A stretch of 64,000 nucleotides of DNA. Source: an uncultured Candidatus Melainabacteria bacterium (GTDB lineage: Bacteria > Cyanobacteriota > Vampirovibrionia > Gastranaerophilales > Gastranaerophilaceae). Below, one piece after another: positions 35,198-43,467 of the stretch (position 1 is its first letter; each line of letters opens with the position of its first letter). The stretch covers positions 1-64,000 of the forward strand of contig CAKVCZ010000001.1 in the NCBI GenBank assembly GCA_934726055.1, read 5' to 3'. The notes under the pieces were generated by a model. The model was not told the origin of the DNA. It made no database searches and saw only the letters and a list, made by a program, of their open reading frames with translations. Position numbers and translations under genes: made by a program.

Positions 35198-35695
35198 TTA
35201 AATCATATCTTCTAAAATTTCTGCCAATTGTTGTTTTGCATTGAATAGTCTTGATTTAACCGTCCCTATCGGACAATTTAGCACATGTGCAATATATTCG
35301 TAACTAAGCCCTTCTATTTCGTACATCATTATTACTTCTTTTAGTTTTGGCTTTAGAGAATTTATTGCTTTTACTATTCGTTTTTGCCTTTCCTTTCTTA
35401 ACAAAGCTGCTTCCGGACTGTCAGCTTTATCTTTTATTGAATTTACTATTTCTTCATCTGAAGTTGATAAATTTTTTACTTTGTTTGCCGAAGATTTTAC
35501 ATAATCTTTGGTAAAATTTTTGGCAATAGTACCCAGCCAACCCGTCATTTTTCCACATTCTTGGTATTGGTCGGATTTTTGCCAGGCTTTGATATAAACT
35601 TCTTGTTCTATATCTTCATTTTCTTCACCTGATATTAATCTTATAACGTTTTTTATGTTATTTTGATTCTTTGTTATTATATCTTTTAAGTTCAT
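35198..35695 (-). CDS. ECF-type RNA polymerase sigma factor
   Basis: A 165-residue group IV sigma factor. Region 2 (DIEQEVYIKAWQK and CGKMTGWLGTIAKNFTKDYVK) and region 4 (LKEVIMMYEIEGLSYEYIAHVLNCPIGTVKSRLFNAK) are complete. The ATG overlaps the anti-sigma stop. It probably recognises the TGAAC-N16-CGTT promoter in front of the operon. Confidence 0.93.
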   Translation of the reverse strand: MNLKDIITKNQNNIKNVIRLISGEENEDIEQEVYIKAWQKSDQYQECGKMTGWLGTIAKNFTKDYVKSSANKVKNLSTSDEEIVNSIKDKADSPEAALLRKERQKRIVKAINSLKPKLKEVIMMYEIEGLSYEYIAHVLNCPIGTVKSRLFNAKQQLAEILEDMI

Positions 35696-36066
35696 TAATT
35701 TACCGTAATTAATCCGTAACTGTCAACAGGAATTCCATATTCGTTTGTTGCTTGGGATGTTTGAGTTGTTTCTGTTGAATAGTAATAACTATCCGATGGA
35801 ATATTTTGATTTGCTAACTGCATAAAATATGTAATCGACAAACAGGAAAACATTCCAAAACATAAGATACAAGCGACTTTTAATCTTAGTGAAGATTTGC
35901 GTCTTTGTTGATCATAGTATGGTTTTACCTCTTGAAGTAAATCGGAAACTTTATCCATTTTTTCTTTTTCCGCTCTGCAATCAGGACAAACTTTTAAATG
36001 TTCTTCCAATTCTTCTTCACTTCTGAATAAGTATAAGCTCTGAAATTTTGTACATTTTTCTTTCAT
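35695..36066 (-). CDS. Membrane-anchored zinc-finger-type anti-sigma factor
   Basis: Anti-sigma of the zf-HC2 type. The HxxxCxxC motif appears as HLKVCPDC (about residue 25 from the chosen start), followed by a charged helix, one transmembrane segment (LRLKVACILCFGMFSCLSITYF, about 65-86) and a short periplasmic tail rich in Ser/Thr/Gln. I chose ATG 36066, with AGGA eight bases upstream; an in-frame GTG at 36084 also exists. The gene order anti-sigma, sigma, Spy-like protein suggests sensing of the envelope state, with release of the sigma factor. Confidence 0.82.
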   Translation of the reverse strand: MKEKCTKFQSLYLFRSEEELEEHLKVCPDCRAEKEKMDKVSDLLQEVKPYYDQQRRKSSLRLKVACILCFGMFSCLSITYFMQLANQNIPSDSYYYSTETTQTSQATNEYGIPVDSYGLITVN

Positions 36067-36090
36067 AATTTTCATCCTTTTCACTAGTAT

Positions 36091-36115
36091 AACGATTGAG
36101 AAAAATTTTTGTTCA
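36091..36115 (-). promoter_or_regulatory. ECF-type promoter of the sigma/anti-sigma operon
   Basis: On the minus strand TGAAC (36111-36115), 16-bp spacer, CGTT (36091-36094), which matches the GAAC-N16-CGT shape of ECF promoters. It is placed about 25 bases before the anti-sigma start, which suggests autoregulation. Confidence 0.6.
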
Positions 36116-36164
36116 TTTTTTTTGAAAAAATATTAAGAAATATTAAATTAGAGTTTTTATATTC

Positions 36165-36193
36165 TTACACTGTATCGTATTTTATGCTATTAT
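36165..36193 (+). promoter_or_regulatory. Probable promoter of the SNF symporter
   Basis: TTACAC (36165-36170), 17-bp spacer, TATTAT (36188-36193), about 37 bases before the start codon. Confidence 0.5.
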
Positions 36194-36229
36194 TGTAGCA
36201 CTAGACGGAATTAGAGGCATAGGAATAGT

Positions 36230-37711
36230 ATGGAAAAAAGAGATGCTTGGCAATCGAGATTTACATTTTTAATGGCAGCAGTGGCATCTGCTATCGGGTT
36301 AGGAAATATTTGGAGATTTCCCGGAATTGTTTATCAAAACGGAGGCGGAGCATTCTTAATTCCGTTTTTTGTAGCTCTTGTAACAGCAGGAATACCACTT
36401 TTAGCTATGGAAATTTCAATAGGTAAACATTTTCAAAAAGGTGCACCTATGGCATTAAAAGAACTTAATCCGAAATTTGAATGGATTGGCTGGCTTGGAG
36501 TTGGAACAGCATCATGCATAGCTTCTTACTATTCAGTTGTGTTTGCTTGGGTTGTTTATTACGTATTTTTGTCCTTCAAATCACCATGGATGCACAAACA
36601 AGCCGCAGATGTTTTTATGAACGATGTATTGCAAGTTTCCGGCGGAATGTTTGATATTGTTGGAATAAACTGGTTAATTTTCGGAGCTCTACTTGTCGGA
36701 TGGGTAATAATTTGGTTTTGTATCAGAAATGGTGTAGATTCTATTTCCAAAGTTTTAAATTACGTTGTAACTCTTCCTTTGATATTGCTGGTTGTACTGA
36801 TTTTAAGAACAATAACTTTACCTGGGGCTTTAGACGGAATTTACTATTACCTTGTGCCGGACTGGTCAAAATTACTTGATCCTAGTGTTTGGGCAGCTGC
36901 ATACGGACAAGTATTTTTCTCTCTTAGTATATTATTTGCAATAATGGTTGCTTACGGAAGTTACCTGCCAAAAGATGCACCTGTAACATCCGACAGCATT
37001 ATCATAGCTCTTTCTGATGCTTTTGTTAGCTTTTTTGCAGGATTTGCATGTTTTGGAACATTAGGCTATCTTTCACATATAACATCCACTCCAATTAATG
37101 AAATGACTCATTCAGGGATAATGCTTGCATTTGTAACATATCCAACAACTATTGCAGCTATTCCGGGCGGAAAAATAATGGTTATTTTATTCTCGCTAAT
37201 ATTCTTTATTCTTTTATTCCTACTTTCTTTAGGTTCTGTATTTTCTATTGTAGTCGCTGTTACAACAGCATTTAAAGATAAATTTGGGACATCAAAAAGA
37301 AAAACTGCAACTTTTTTCTGCACAACAGGATTTTTGATAGCAACAATATACACAACTCATGCAGGTTTATATTGGGTTGATGTAGTTGATCATTTTATGA
37401 ATGATTTTAATTTGATATTAATAGGCTTAATTGAAACCGTTGCATTAGCGTGGATTTTTGGAGCAAGAAAGATTCTTGATATAATAAATGAAAATTGCAG
37501 TTTAAAATACGGAAATTTATGGATTTTTAGTATTAAATATCTTTGTCCGTTTGTTTTTGCAGCAATTATAATCAGCTATTTATACGAAAACATTATTCAC
37601 CCTTACGGCGGATACTCAACAGCAAATCTGCTTATTGCAGGATGGGGATTTGTTCTTGTAACAATAATGTTTAGTATTGTAATGACATTTTTTAAAGACA
37701 AAACTAATTAA
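36230..37711 (+). CDS. Sodium-dependent neurotransmitter:sodium symporter (SNF) family transporter
   Basis: A LeuT-fold sodium-coupled symporter, probably for an amino acid. Twelve hydrophobic helices are visible over 493 residues. Helix 1 carries the family motif ASAIGLGNIWRFPGIVYQNGGG (Na+ and substrate sites), and helix 6 GQVFFSLSILFAIMVAYGSY with the unwound region. SD AGGAATAGT precedes the ATG. It is divergent from the ECF operon and separate from other transport genes; the substrate cannot be told. Confidence 0.93.
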   Translation: MEKRDAWQSRFTFLMAAVASAIGLGNIWRFPGIVYQNGGGAFLIPFFVALVTAGIPLLAMEISIGKHFQKGAPMALKELNPKFEWIGWLGVGTASCIASYYSVVFAWVVYYVFLSFKSPWMHKQAADVFMNDVLQVSGGMFDIVGINWLIFGALLVGWVIIWFCIRNGVDSISKVLNYVVTLPLILLVVLILRTITLPGALDGIYYYLVPDWSKLLDPSVWAAAYGQVFFSLSILFAIMVAYGSYLPKDAPVTSDSIIIALSDAFVSFFAGFACFGTLGYLSHITSTPINEMTHSGIMLAFVTYPTTIAAIPGGKIMVILFSLIFFILLFLLSLGSVFSIVVAVTTAFKDKFGTSKRKTATFFCTTGFLIATIYTTHAGLYWVDVVDHFMNDFNLILIGLIETVALAWIFGARKILDIINENCSLKYGNLWIFSIKYLCPFVFAAIIISYLYENIIHPYGGYSTANLLIAGWGFVLVTIMFSIVMTFFKDKTN

Positions 37712-37768
37712 AGAATATGCATAAAATATTTCACTTTTGGGCATAATTAATATAGAAGGAGAAATATT

Positions 37769-38047
37769 ATGGGCTTTAATTTAAATCCGCTAAACAATAA
37801 TCCTCAATTGAGAGCCACACAAACACAAGACGGCAGTGCCGCAGGCGGACTTGGATACGTCAATAGGAGAAATGGTGGAAGGCAACATCAACAGAACGAA
37901 AAAAAAGAACAAAAAGATACTCTAAACAAAACAAAATCTACTTATTCTCTTGAAGATGCTAAAAATGCAAGCTACGCAGACTTACCGCCACTTTTGAAAA
38001 TAATAGAATTTTTTAAGAGCTTATTAAAAAAATTATTGAACCAATAA
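37769..38047 (+). CDS. Small low-complexity protein of unknown function
   Basis: A 92-residue hydrophilic protein rich in Asn, Gln, Gly and Lys (MGFNLNPLNNNPQLRATQTQ; GGLGYVNRRNGGRQHQQNEKK), with a final amphipathic helix (LLKIIEFFKSLLKKLLNQ). Strong SD AAGGAG. No family recognised. The C-terminal helix could bind membranes or a partner; that is only inference. It ends 15 bases inside the convergent csaB gene. Confidence 0.7.
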   Translation: MGFNLNPLNNNPQLRATQTQDGSAAGGLGYVNRRNGGRQHQQNEKKEQKDTLNKTKSTYSLEDAKNASYADLPPLLKIIEFFKSLLKKLLNQ

Positions 38048-39049
38048 ATCAAACATTTCCCAGTTAAATTGTTTGCTATTGGTAAATTCCATTAAATCAT
38101 TCCTATTTTCTAATTTCAAACGTTTAAACATATATCCGTAGTCTTCATTTGCACCCATAGTCAATGCCGGTATATTGGCTTCCAATGCCAAATTTTCAAC
38201 CTTGTAGTCATAATTTATAGCCAACGTTTTGATTCCATATTTTAATGCTACCAAAACTGCGTGAAATCTCATTGCAATTAAGTATTCCAAATTTGCCATA
38301 AGATTTATTATTTCTTTTGTAGATTTTCCAAAGATAACCGAAGTTTTAAGATTTGGATTTACAGAAAGTAAAAGAGATTCAAAATGTTTACAAATTTCTA
38401 AATCATTTGAATCCTGAAACGAATATATTTCAATATTTTTATCAGCAAAATCAATAGCCACTCTATTTGCCAAAGTTATTAACAGTTTTTCCGAAACAGA
38501 TTTAAAACTTCTAAGTTGAATACCAACAATATTTTTTGGAGTATAAGCAGGCAAAGTTAAATCAAACAAAGGATCACAAACTCTTTCTGTTCTGATACCC
38601 CAGCCTCTTAACAAAAATAAACTCTTATCATCTCTAACAGAAACCCATCTGCACTTACTTAATAGTTTCTTAGCCCAAGATTCACCAAGTTTATTATTAA
38701 TAGGTCCAATTCCTTGTGCAAAAATAATAACCGTTTTTCTAAAGAATTGAGCAACGGATATTACCCATAAATAGTAAAATAAACTTTTTACACTTGTAAT
38801 ATCCTGAAGCAAACTTCCACCGCCTGAAACCAAAATATCACAGGTAAAAAGTTCTTTTATAACCTTTAAATAATCAAATTTATTTACAGACTTAACACCA
38901 TTTGCTCTAAAAGTTTTTTCAGGATTTGAAGATAACACTGTTATTTCTGCATTATTTTTCTTTAATCTAGTAATTAAAGTTTCCAAAATAGCATCATCGC
39001 CGAAATTATCAGCACCATAATAGCCGGATATTACAACTTTTTTTGTCAT
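38033..39049 (-). CDS. csaB: Polysaccharide pyruvyl transferase
   Basis: A CsaB-type enzyme that transfers pyruvate from PEP to a cell-envelope sugar, a modification used to anchor SLH-domain proteins. The family N terminus VVISGYYGADNFGDDAILETL, the middle VSGGGSLLQDITS (about 75) and the motif MRFHAVLVALKYGIKTLAINY near the C terminus are clear; length 338 is typical. In Gram-negative-type cyanobacterial relatives CsaB can act on peptidoglycan-linked polysaccharide, but no SLH protein is visible here. The neighbour eda is 12 bases upstream and may be cotranscribed. Confidence 0.92.
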   Translation of the reverse strand: MTKKVVISGYYGADNFGDDAILETLITRLKKNNAEITVLSSNPEKTFRANGVKSVNKFDYLKVIKELFTCDILVSGGGSLLQDITSVKSLFYYLWVISVAQFFRKTVIIFAQGIGPINNKLGESWAKKLLSKCRWVSVRDDKSLFLLRGWGIRTERVCDPLFDLTLPAYTPKNIVGIQLRSFKSVSEKLLITLANRVAIDFADKNIEIYSFQDSNDLEICKHFESLLLSVNPNLKTSVIFGKSTKEIINLMANLEYLIAMRFHAVLVALKYGIKTLAINYDYKVENLALEANIPALTMGANEDYGYMFKRLKLENRNDLMEFTNSKQFNWEMFDLLVQ

Positions 39050-39061
39050 TCTTTATCTTCT

Positions 39062-39667
39062 CTAATGTATTTCACTTAAAACATTTTTTGCACGCTGCGT
39101 AATTTCATTGAAGTTTAATCCGTCATAGAAATTTCTGCCTACACCAACAGCTTTCGCACCTGCATTAATATAATCTTTAACTTCTGTTAATTTTATATGC
39201 CCCATTGGCATAATATTCAAAAATGGCATAGGTCTAAGCATATCAGCTATATATTGAACACCACCCAATGCTGTAACAGGAAATATTTTTATTAAAGGAA
39301 CTCTAGCTTTCCAAGCCTCATAAGCTTCATTTGGAGTTGAAGTTCCTGCAATAAACAAAGTTCTTTTGCTTTTTGAAATTTTTACCATATTCATTTGAAA
39401 AATAGGTGAAGAAAATAATTTTGCTCCGCTTTCAAAAGCCAATTCAGCTTGCTGTTGAGTGATAATACCACCGGCACAAACAGTTGCATTCTTTGATACT
39501 TCCTCAATTGCGGAATATAGCGATGGATTTTCAACAGTTATTTCCATAACCTTTATACCACCTTCAATTAATGCATTTGCAATATCAACAGCTCTTTGAG
39601 CATCATTACTTCTTACAATAGGATAAATTTTTTCTTCTAAAATCAAATCCAATACATTTTTAATCAT
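39062..39667 (-). CDS. eda: KDPG/KHG aldolase (2-dehydro-3-deoxy-6-phosphogluconate aldolase)
   Basis: A class I aldolase of the Entner-Doudoroff type, 201 residues. The general-acid Glu is in KVMEITVENP (about residue 43), the Schiff-base Lys in PLIKIFPVTALGG (about 128), and the phosphate-binding loop in NIMPMGHIKLTEV and GAKAVGVGRNF. SD AAAAGGA. No edd or other pathway genes are nearby, so it may serve uronate or keto-acid breakdown instead of a complete Entner-Doudoroff route. Confidence 0.92.
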   Translation of the reverse strand: MIKNVLDLILEEKIYPIVRSNDAQRAVDIANALIEGGIKVMEITVENPSLYSAIEEVSKNATVCAGGIITQQQAELAFESGAKLFSSPIFQMNMVKISKSKRTLFIAGTSTPNEAYEAWKARVPLIKIFPVTALGGVQYIADMLRPMPFLNIMPMGHIKLTEVKDYINAGAKAVGVGRNFYDGLNFNEITQRAKNVLSEIH

Positions 39668-39732
39668 TTTTGTATCCTTTTTTCAAGTTTTATTATATCA
39701 TGAAATAAAAATAAAAATTTAATAGGAACATA

Positions 39733-41673
39733 ATGAAAAATTTTAAAAATATATTTATATACATATCATTTATAATATTAATTTTTATAGCATATATTAT
39801 ATCCAACGGATTTTTTGAACCGATGGGTTATAACCTAATCGTAAAAAATTTTGTTGCTGATAGCAAAGGTTCAGACGGAATATTTCTTGTTGTTATAGAT
39901 GATAAATCAATAGAAAGACACCGTTGGCCATGGAGAAGAGATTTATATGCAAAGATTTTTGATTATTTAGGAAACTACACAAATGCAAAAATCATAGGAT
40001 TTGATGCTGTCATTACAACTCCTGACGAAAACAACCCGCAAGCTGATTTAGAATTATACAAACAAGTTAGTAAACTTGATAACTTTGTTGGAGGCTTCAA
40101 TCCGCTTAGAAAACCTTATGAAGATAAAACCGCAGGACAAATTTATGATAAAAAATTTAAAGAAAAATATCATATTCCAATTGAATTAAAAACAACAACA
40201 ACTAAATTTCGAAGTTTTAACAGTCTTGCAAATATGCCGCAAGGATATTTTAAAAGCCTAAAAAATGCCGGTTCAGTTTATGTATTAACTCATCCCGTTG
40301 ATGGTTTTATAAAAGATATACCCCAAATAATTTACTATAAAGGAGATTTTTACCCATCTCTCGGACTCGCAATGTACGCAAAATTAAATCACGTAGAAAA
40401 AATAACACTTACAAAAACTCATCTTATTCTAAAAGGTGATGATGAAATAAAAATTCAAGTACACAAACGTTTTGGCGGAATGTATAACTTTTTACATTTT
40501 TATAAAAACTATACAAATTCCGATTACACACATAAAACATTCTCAGCAGTTGATATTCTAGATTCAATTGATGCAATTAAAGCTGGCAAAAAACCAAAAA
40601 TAAACCCAAGCGTATTTGATAACAAAATAGTTTTTGTCGGTGCTAATGCGAAAGCTTCAGGACTTGGTTTAGAAGATGCTCTGCCAACACCTATGCAAAG
40701 TAAACATCCGGGAGTCGATATCCAGGCAACAAACTTAGATAATTTAATTCATAATAAAACTTTAAATTCAATATCGACAGGACAAGAACTTATTTTAATT
40801 TCAATATTGCTTGTTATAACTTTTTTAATTGTTGCAAAATTTTCATTAATTATTGGTCTTTTAATTACTGTCGCAGTAATTTTAACATACATTTTACTTG
40901 CAATTGCATCTTACAAACTAAACTTTGCCGTACCCGTTATCACACCGATTGCACTGCAATTGGTTACAATGATTTTTGGATATTCAAGAAAATTTATCGT
41001 TGAAGCAAGAAACAAAGAAAAAATAAAAGATGCAATGGGAAAATATATTTCGCAAGACATTATGGAAAATGTTGTAAATGACATTGATAATCTCGGTCTT
41101 GGTGGAAAAAAAGCCAATGTTACAGTACTTTTTGCTGATATTCGAGGATTTACGTCAATGAGTGAAAAAATGGAACCAAATGAAATTTCACTCATTCTAA
41201 ACGAATATTTTACTGCACTTGAACCGATTATAAGTGCTCATAACGGAGTTATAAATAAATTCATCGGAGATGCAATAATGGCAATTTTTGGTGAACCAAT
41301 TCAGAACAAAGATCACGCTGTTGACGCAGTTAAATGTGCTGATGCAATGCTAAAAAAAGTTTCTGAATTACAAAAAAAATGGCTAAATGAAGGTAAACCG
41401 AAAATCGAAATTGGCATCGGAATAAACACAGGAGATGCATTTGTTGGAAACATAGGCTCAGAAAAACGTCTTGAATACACTGTTATCGGAGATATGGTAA
41501 ACCTTGCAAGCAGAATAGAAAGCTTTAACAAGGTGTATAAAACTCAATTTTTAATAAGCGAATTTACATATAAATACGTTCGAGGAATTGCAGATGTTAT
41601 AAAGATTTCAGAAGTTAAAATTCGTGGAAAAGAAAAGAAAATGAATATTTATGAAGTTTTGAGGTTAACATAA
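39733..41673 (+). CDS. CHASE2-domain class III adenylate cyclase
   Basis: A membrane receptor that makes cAMP. A signal-anchor helix (8-28) is followed by an extracytoplasmic CHASE2 domain (about 35-345), three closely spaced transmembrane helices (about 350-410) and the cyclase domain (about 455-646). Metal ligands lie in VLFADIRGFTSMS and KFIGDAIMAIFG, and the transition-state Asn/Arg in DMVNLASRIES, so it should be active. A Lys before FIGD and the Asp in VIGDMVN fit ATP over GTP. The small receiver gene follows directly (stop TAA then ATG), suggesting cotranscription and a shared signalling pathway. Confidence 0.92.
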   Translation: MKNFKNIFIYISFIILIFIAYIISNGFFEPMGYNLIVKNFVADSKGSDGIFLVVIDDKSIERHRWPWRRDLYAKIFDYLGNYTNAKIIGFDAVITTPDENNPQADLELYKQVSKLDNFVGGFNPLRKPYEDKTAGQIYDKKFKEKYHIPIELKTTTTKFRSFNSLANMPQGYFKSLKNAGSVYVLTHPVDGFIKDIPQIIYYKGDFYPSLGLAMYAKLNHVEKITLTKTHLILKGDDEIKIQVHKRFGGMYNFLHFYKNYTNSDYTHKTFSAVDILDSIDAIKAGKKPKINPSVFDNKIVFVGANAKASGLGLEDALPTPMQSKHPGVDIQATNLDNLIHNKTLNSISTGQELILISILLVITFLIVAKFSLIIGLLITVAVILTYILLAIASYKLNFAVPVITPIALQLVTMIFGYSRKFIVEARNKEKIKDAMGKYISQDIMENVVNDIDNLGLGGKKANVTVLFADIRGFTSMSEKMEPNEISLILNEYFTALEPIISAHNGVINKFIGDAIMAIFGEPIQNKDHAVDAVKCADAMLKKVSELQKKWLNEGKPKIEIGIGINTGDAFVGNIGSEKRLEYTVIGDMVNLASRIESFNKVYKTQFLISEFTYKYVRGIADVIKISEVKIRGKEKKMNIYEVLRLT

Positions 41674-42057
41674 ATGAAGCACTGTTTGGTTGTTGATGAT
41701 TCTACAAGTTGGAGAAATTTTCATACAAATGAACTAAAAGAATTATATAAAGATGAAATAATAATTGATGAAGCCTGCTGTGCAAAAGAAGGATATGATT
41801 TTGTATATAACAATATAAATACCCCCTATGATGTCATAATAACAGATTTATCAATGGAATACGATTTTGCACCGCAATTTGCAGGAGAATGGCTTGTAGA
41901 ACAAATACATCTGTTAAAACAGTACTACAAAACAAAAATCGTAATTATATCAGGCTCAATGCAAATAAAAAATGTAGCAGAAACCTTTGGGGTAGAATAT
42001 ATCCCCAAAGCGGTGATTGTCAAAGATAGATTGTTCTATCAAAAAATTTTTAACTAA
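41674..42057 (+). CDS. Small stand-alone receiver-domain protein
   Basis: A 127-residue protein made of one CheY-like receiver domain. The acidic pair is in CLVVDDSTSWR, the phosphorylatable Asp in DVIITDLSMEYDFAPQ, the Ser in VIIISGSMQ and the Lys in YIPKAVI. It has an insertion between beta-3 and alpha-3 (EYDFAPQFAGEWL) and an unusually Cys-rich region (EACCAKEG). It is coupled to the cyclase gene, with GAGG upstream, and could modulate cAMP output. It has no output domain of its own. Confidence 0.85.
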   Translation: MKHCLVVDDSTSWRNFHTNELKELYKDEIIIDEACCAKEGYDFVYNNINTPYDVIITDLSMEYDFAPQFAGEWLVEQIHLLKQYYKTKIVIISGSMQIKNVAETFGVEYIPKAVIVKDRLFYQKIFN

Positions 42058-42375
42058 TTAGGAAAGTATTTTAGATTTTTAACTAAATGTAGTAACGACT
42101 TTTTGACAATTCCTTTAATTTCTGCTCATTTTATGAACGCACTAAACTCTAAAAGTTACAGGGCAACAATTCTTTGATCCTAAACGGGTACAAATTGACA
42201 ATTAATCACATTTTGCCATGCTATGAACATTAATTAGAGTTTAATATACTAATATATTTCCCAACAGTTACATGCTTAAAACAAAAAATCAGGATTTGTT
42301 AACAAAAATTAAGAATATATTTACAATTAACGAATCAAAACATTAATAGCAATGAGCCTTTAGACGGCTATATAT
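42058..42375. other. Intergenic gap with a long-range inverted repeat
   Basis: No gene is visible. TAAACTCTAA (42143-42152) is inverted at 42234-42243 (TTAGAGTTTA), which could close an 80-base loop. The gap lies between two convergent 3' ends. I see no T-tract after the repeat. Confidence 0.3.
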
Positions 42376-43443
42376 CTAATTTTCAGTAACTACTTTTACC
42401 AACCCTTTTGGTTTATCAACATCACGACCTAACTTTTTAGCAATTTCCAAAGCAAGCATCTGAATTACAATTGCATTTGAAAACATGCGTAAAATCCAAT
42501 CGTCATTTTCTATTGTAATATTAAAATTCGGAGTAATTCGCTCATGGGAACGACCTATTATATAAATTGGAGGATTGTAGTCCTTTTTAATTTTTTCCAA
42601 ATTTTTCGCTGCTGAATACGAAACACCTGATGCTGATATATATATCAACGGCATCTTATTATTCAATACTGCAACATGCCCATGCATAAATTCGCCAAGA
42701 ATTATACCTGTTACGTTTAAATAAGAAGTTTCTTGAATCTTTAATGCGGCTTCTTTTGCCATCGCATAAGAGATTCCATCTGCGGTTACAATAAAACTCT
42801 TTTCTTTTTTCAGCATATTTGCAAGCTGATTAACTTTTTTGCTCATATCAAAAGTTTGCAAAACTACATAAGGCAATGTTCTTATATGTTCTATGTTTTC
42901 TGATATATCAAAACCTCTTATTTGAGCATACTTTAGAGTCATAATATAACAACACAGCATTTGAGCCGTAAAAGATTTTGTTGCTGCAATACTTTTTTCA
43001 ATTCCGGCAAAACAATTCATTGTAAAATCAGAAATTTCACTTATTGAAGATTTTTGATTATTTGTAATACATGCTATCTTCATGCCCATTTGCTGAGCAC
43101 GCTTTGCAGCCCTCAAAGTATCACTTGTTTCACCTGATTGAGTTATAAAAATATACAATGAATTTTCATCAGCAGGTGCTTTTGGTTTTAGTAAATATTC
43201 GCTGGAATAAATAGCTCTTGCAGAAATATCAGCAATTTTTCCGAATAAATCAGCACCAAATCTTGCACAATGATATGATGAACCACTTGCAACAAGAACT
43301 ATTTTGTCAACATTTTCCGGTAAATCCAGTTTTACTGTTCCATCTTGAGAAATATATTCTTCAATAATTTTACCTAAAATTACAGGTTGCTCATGTATTT
43401 CTAAATCCATACATGTTTTTTTATTAGAAATAAAGTTTTCCAT
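42376..43443 (-). CDS. GlmS-like isomerase-domain protein (two SIS domains, no glutaminase)
   Basis: A 355-residue protein equal to the isomerase half of glucosamine-6-phosphate synthase. It starts with a GlmS-like linker (LEIHEQPVIL), has SIS1 with VLVASGSSYHCARFG and FITQSGETSDTLRA (about 47-105) and SIS2 with FIVTADGISYAMAKEAALKIQET (about 200) and GEFMHGHVAVL, and ends DVDKPKGLVKVVTEN as GlmS does. The N-terminal glutamine amidotransferase domain with catalytic Cys is absent, so ammonia cannot come from glutamine in this chain. It may be a NagB-II-type GlcN6P deaminase or a FrlB/AgaS-like enzyme. SD GAAGGGG before ATG. Confidence 0.85.
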   Translation of the reverse strand: MENFISNKKTCMDLEIHEQPVILGKIIEEYISQDGTVKLDLPENVDKIVLVASGSSYHCARFGADLFGKIADISARAIYSSEYLLKPKAPADENSLYIFITQSGETSDTLRAAKRAQQMGMKIACITNNQKSSISEISDFTMNCFAGIEKSIAATKSFTAQMLCCYIMTLKYAQIRGFDISENIEHIRTLPYVVLQTFDMSKKVNQLANMLKKEKSFIVTADGISYAMAKEAALKIQETSYLNVTGIILGEFMHGHVAVLNNKMPLIYISASGVSYSAAKNLEKIKKDYNPPIYIIGRSHERITPNFNITIENDDWILRMFSNAIVIQMLALEIAKKLGRDVDKPKGLVKVVTEN

Positions 43444-43467
43444 AAAACCCCTTCAGTTTTAGATGAT

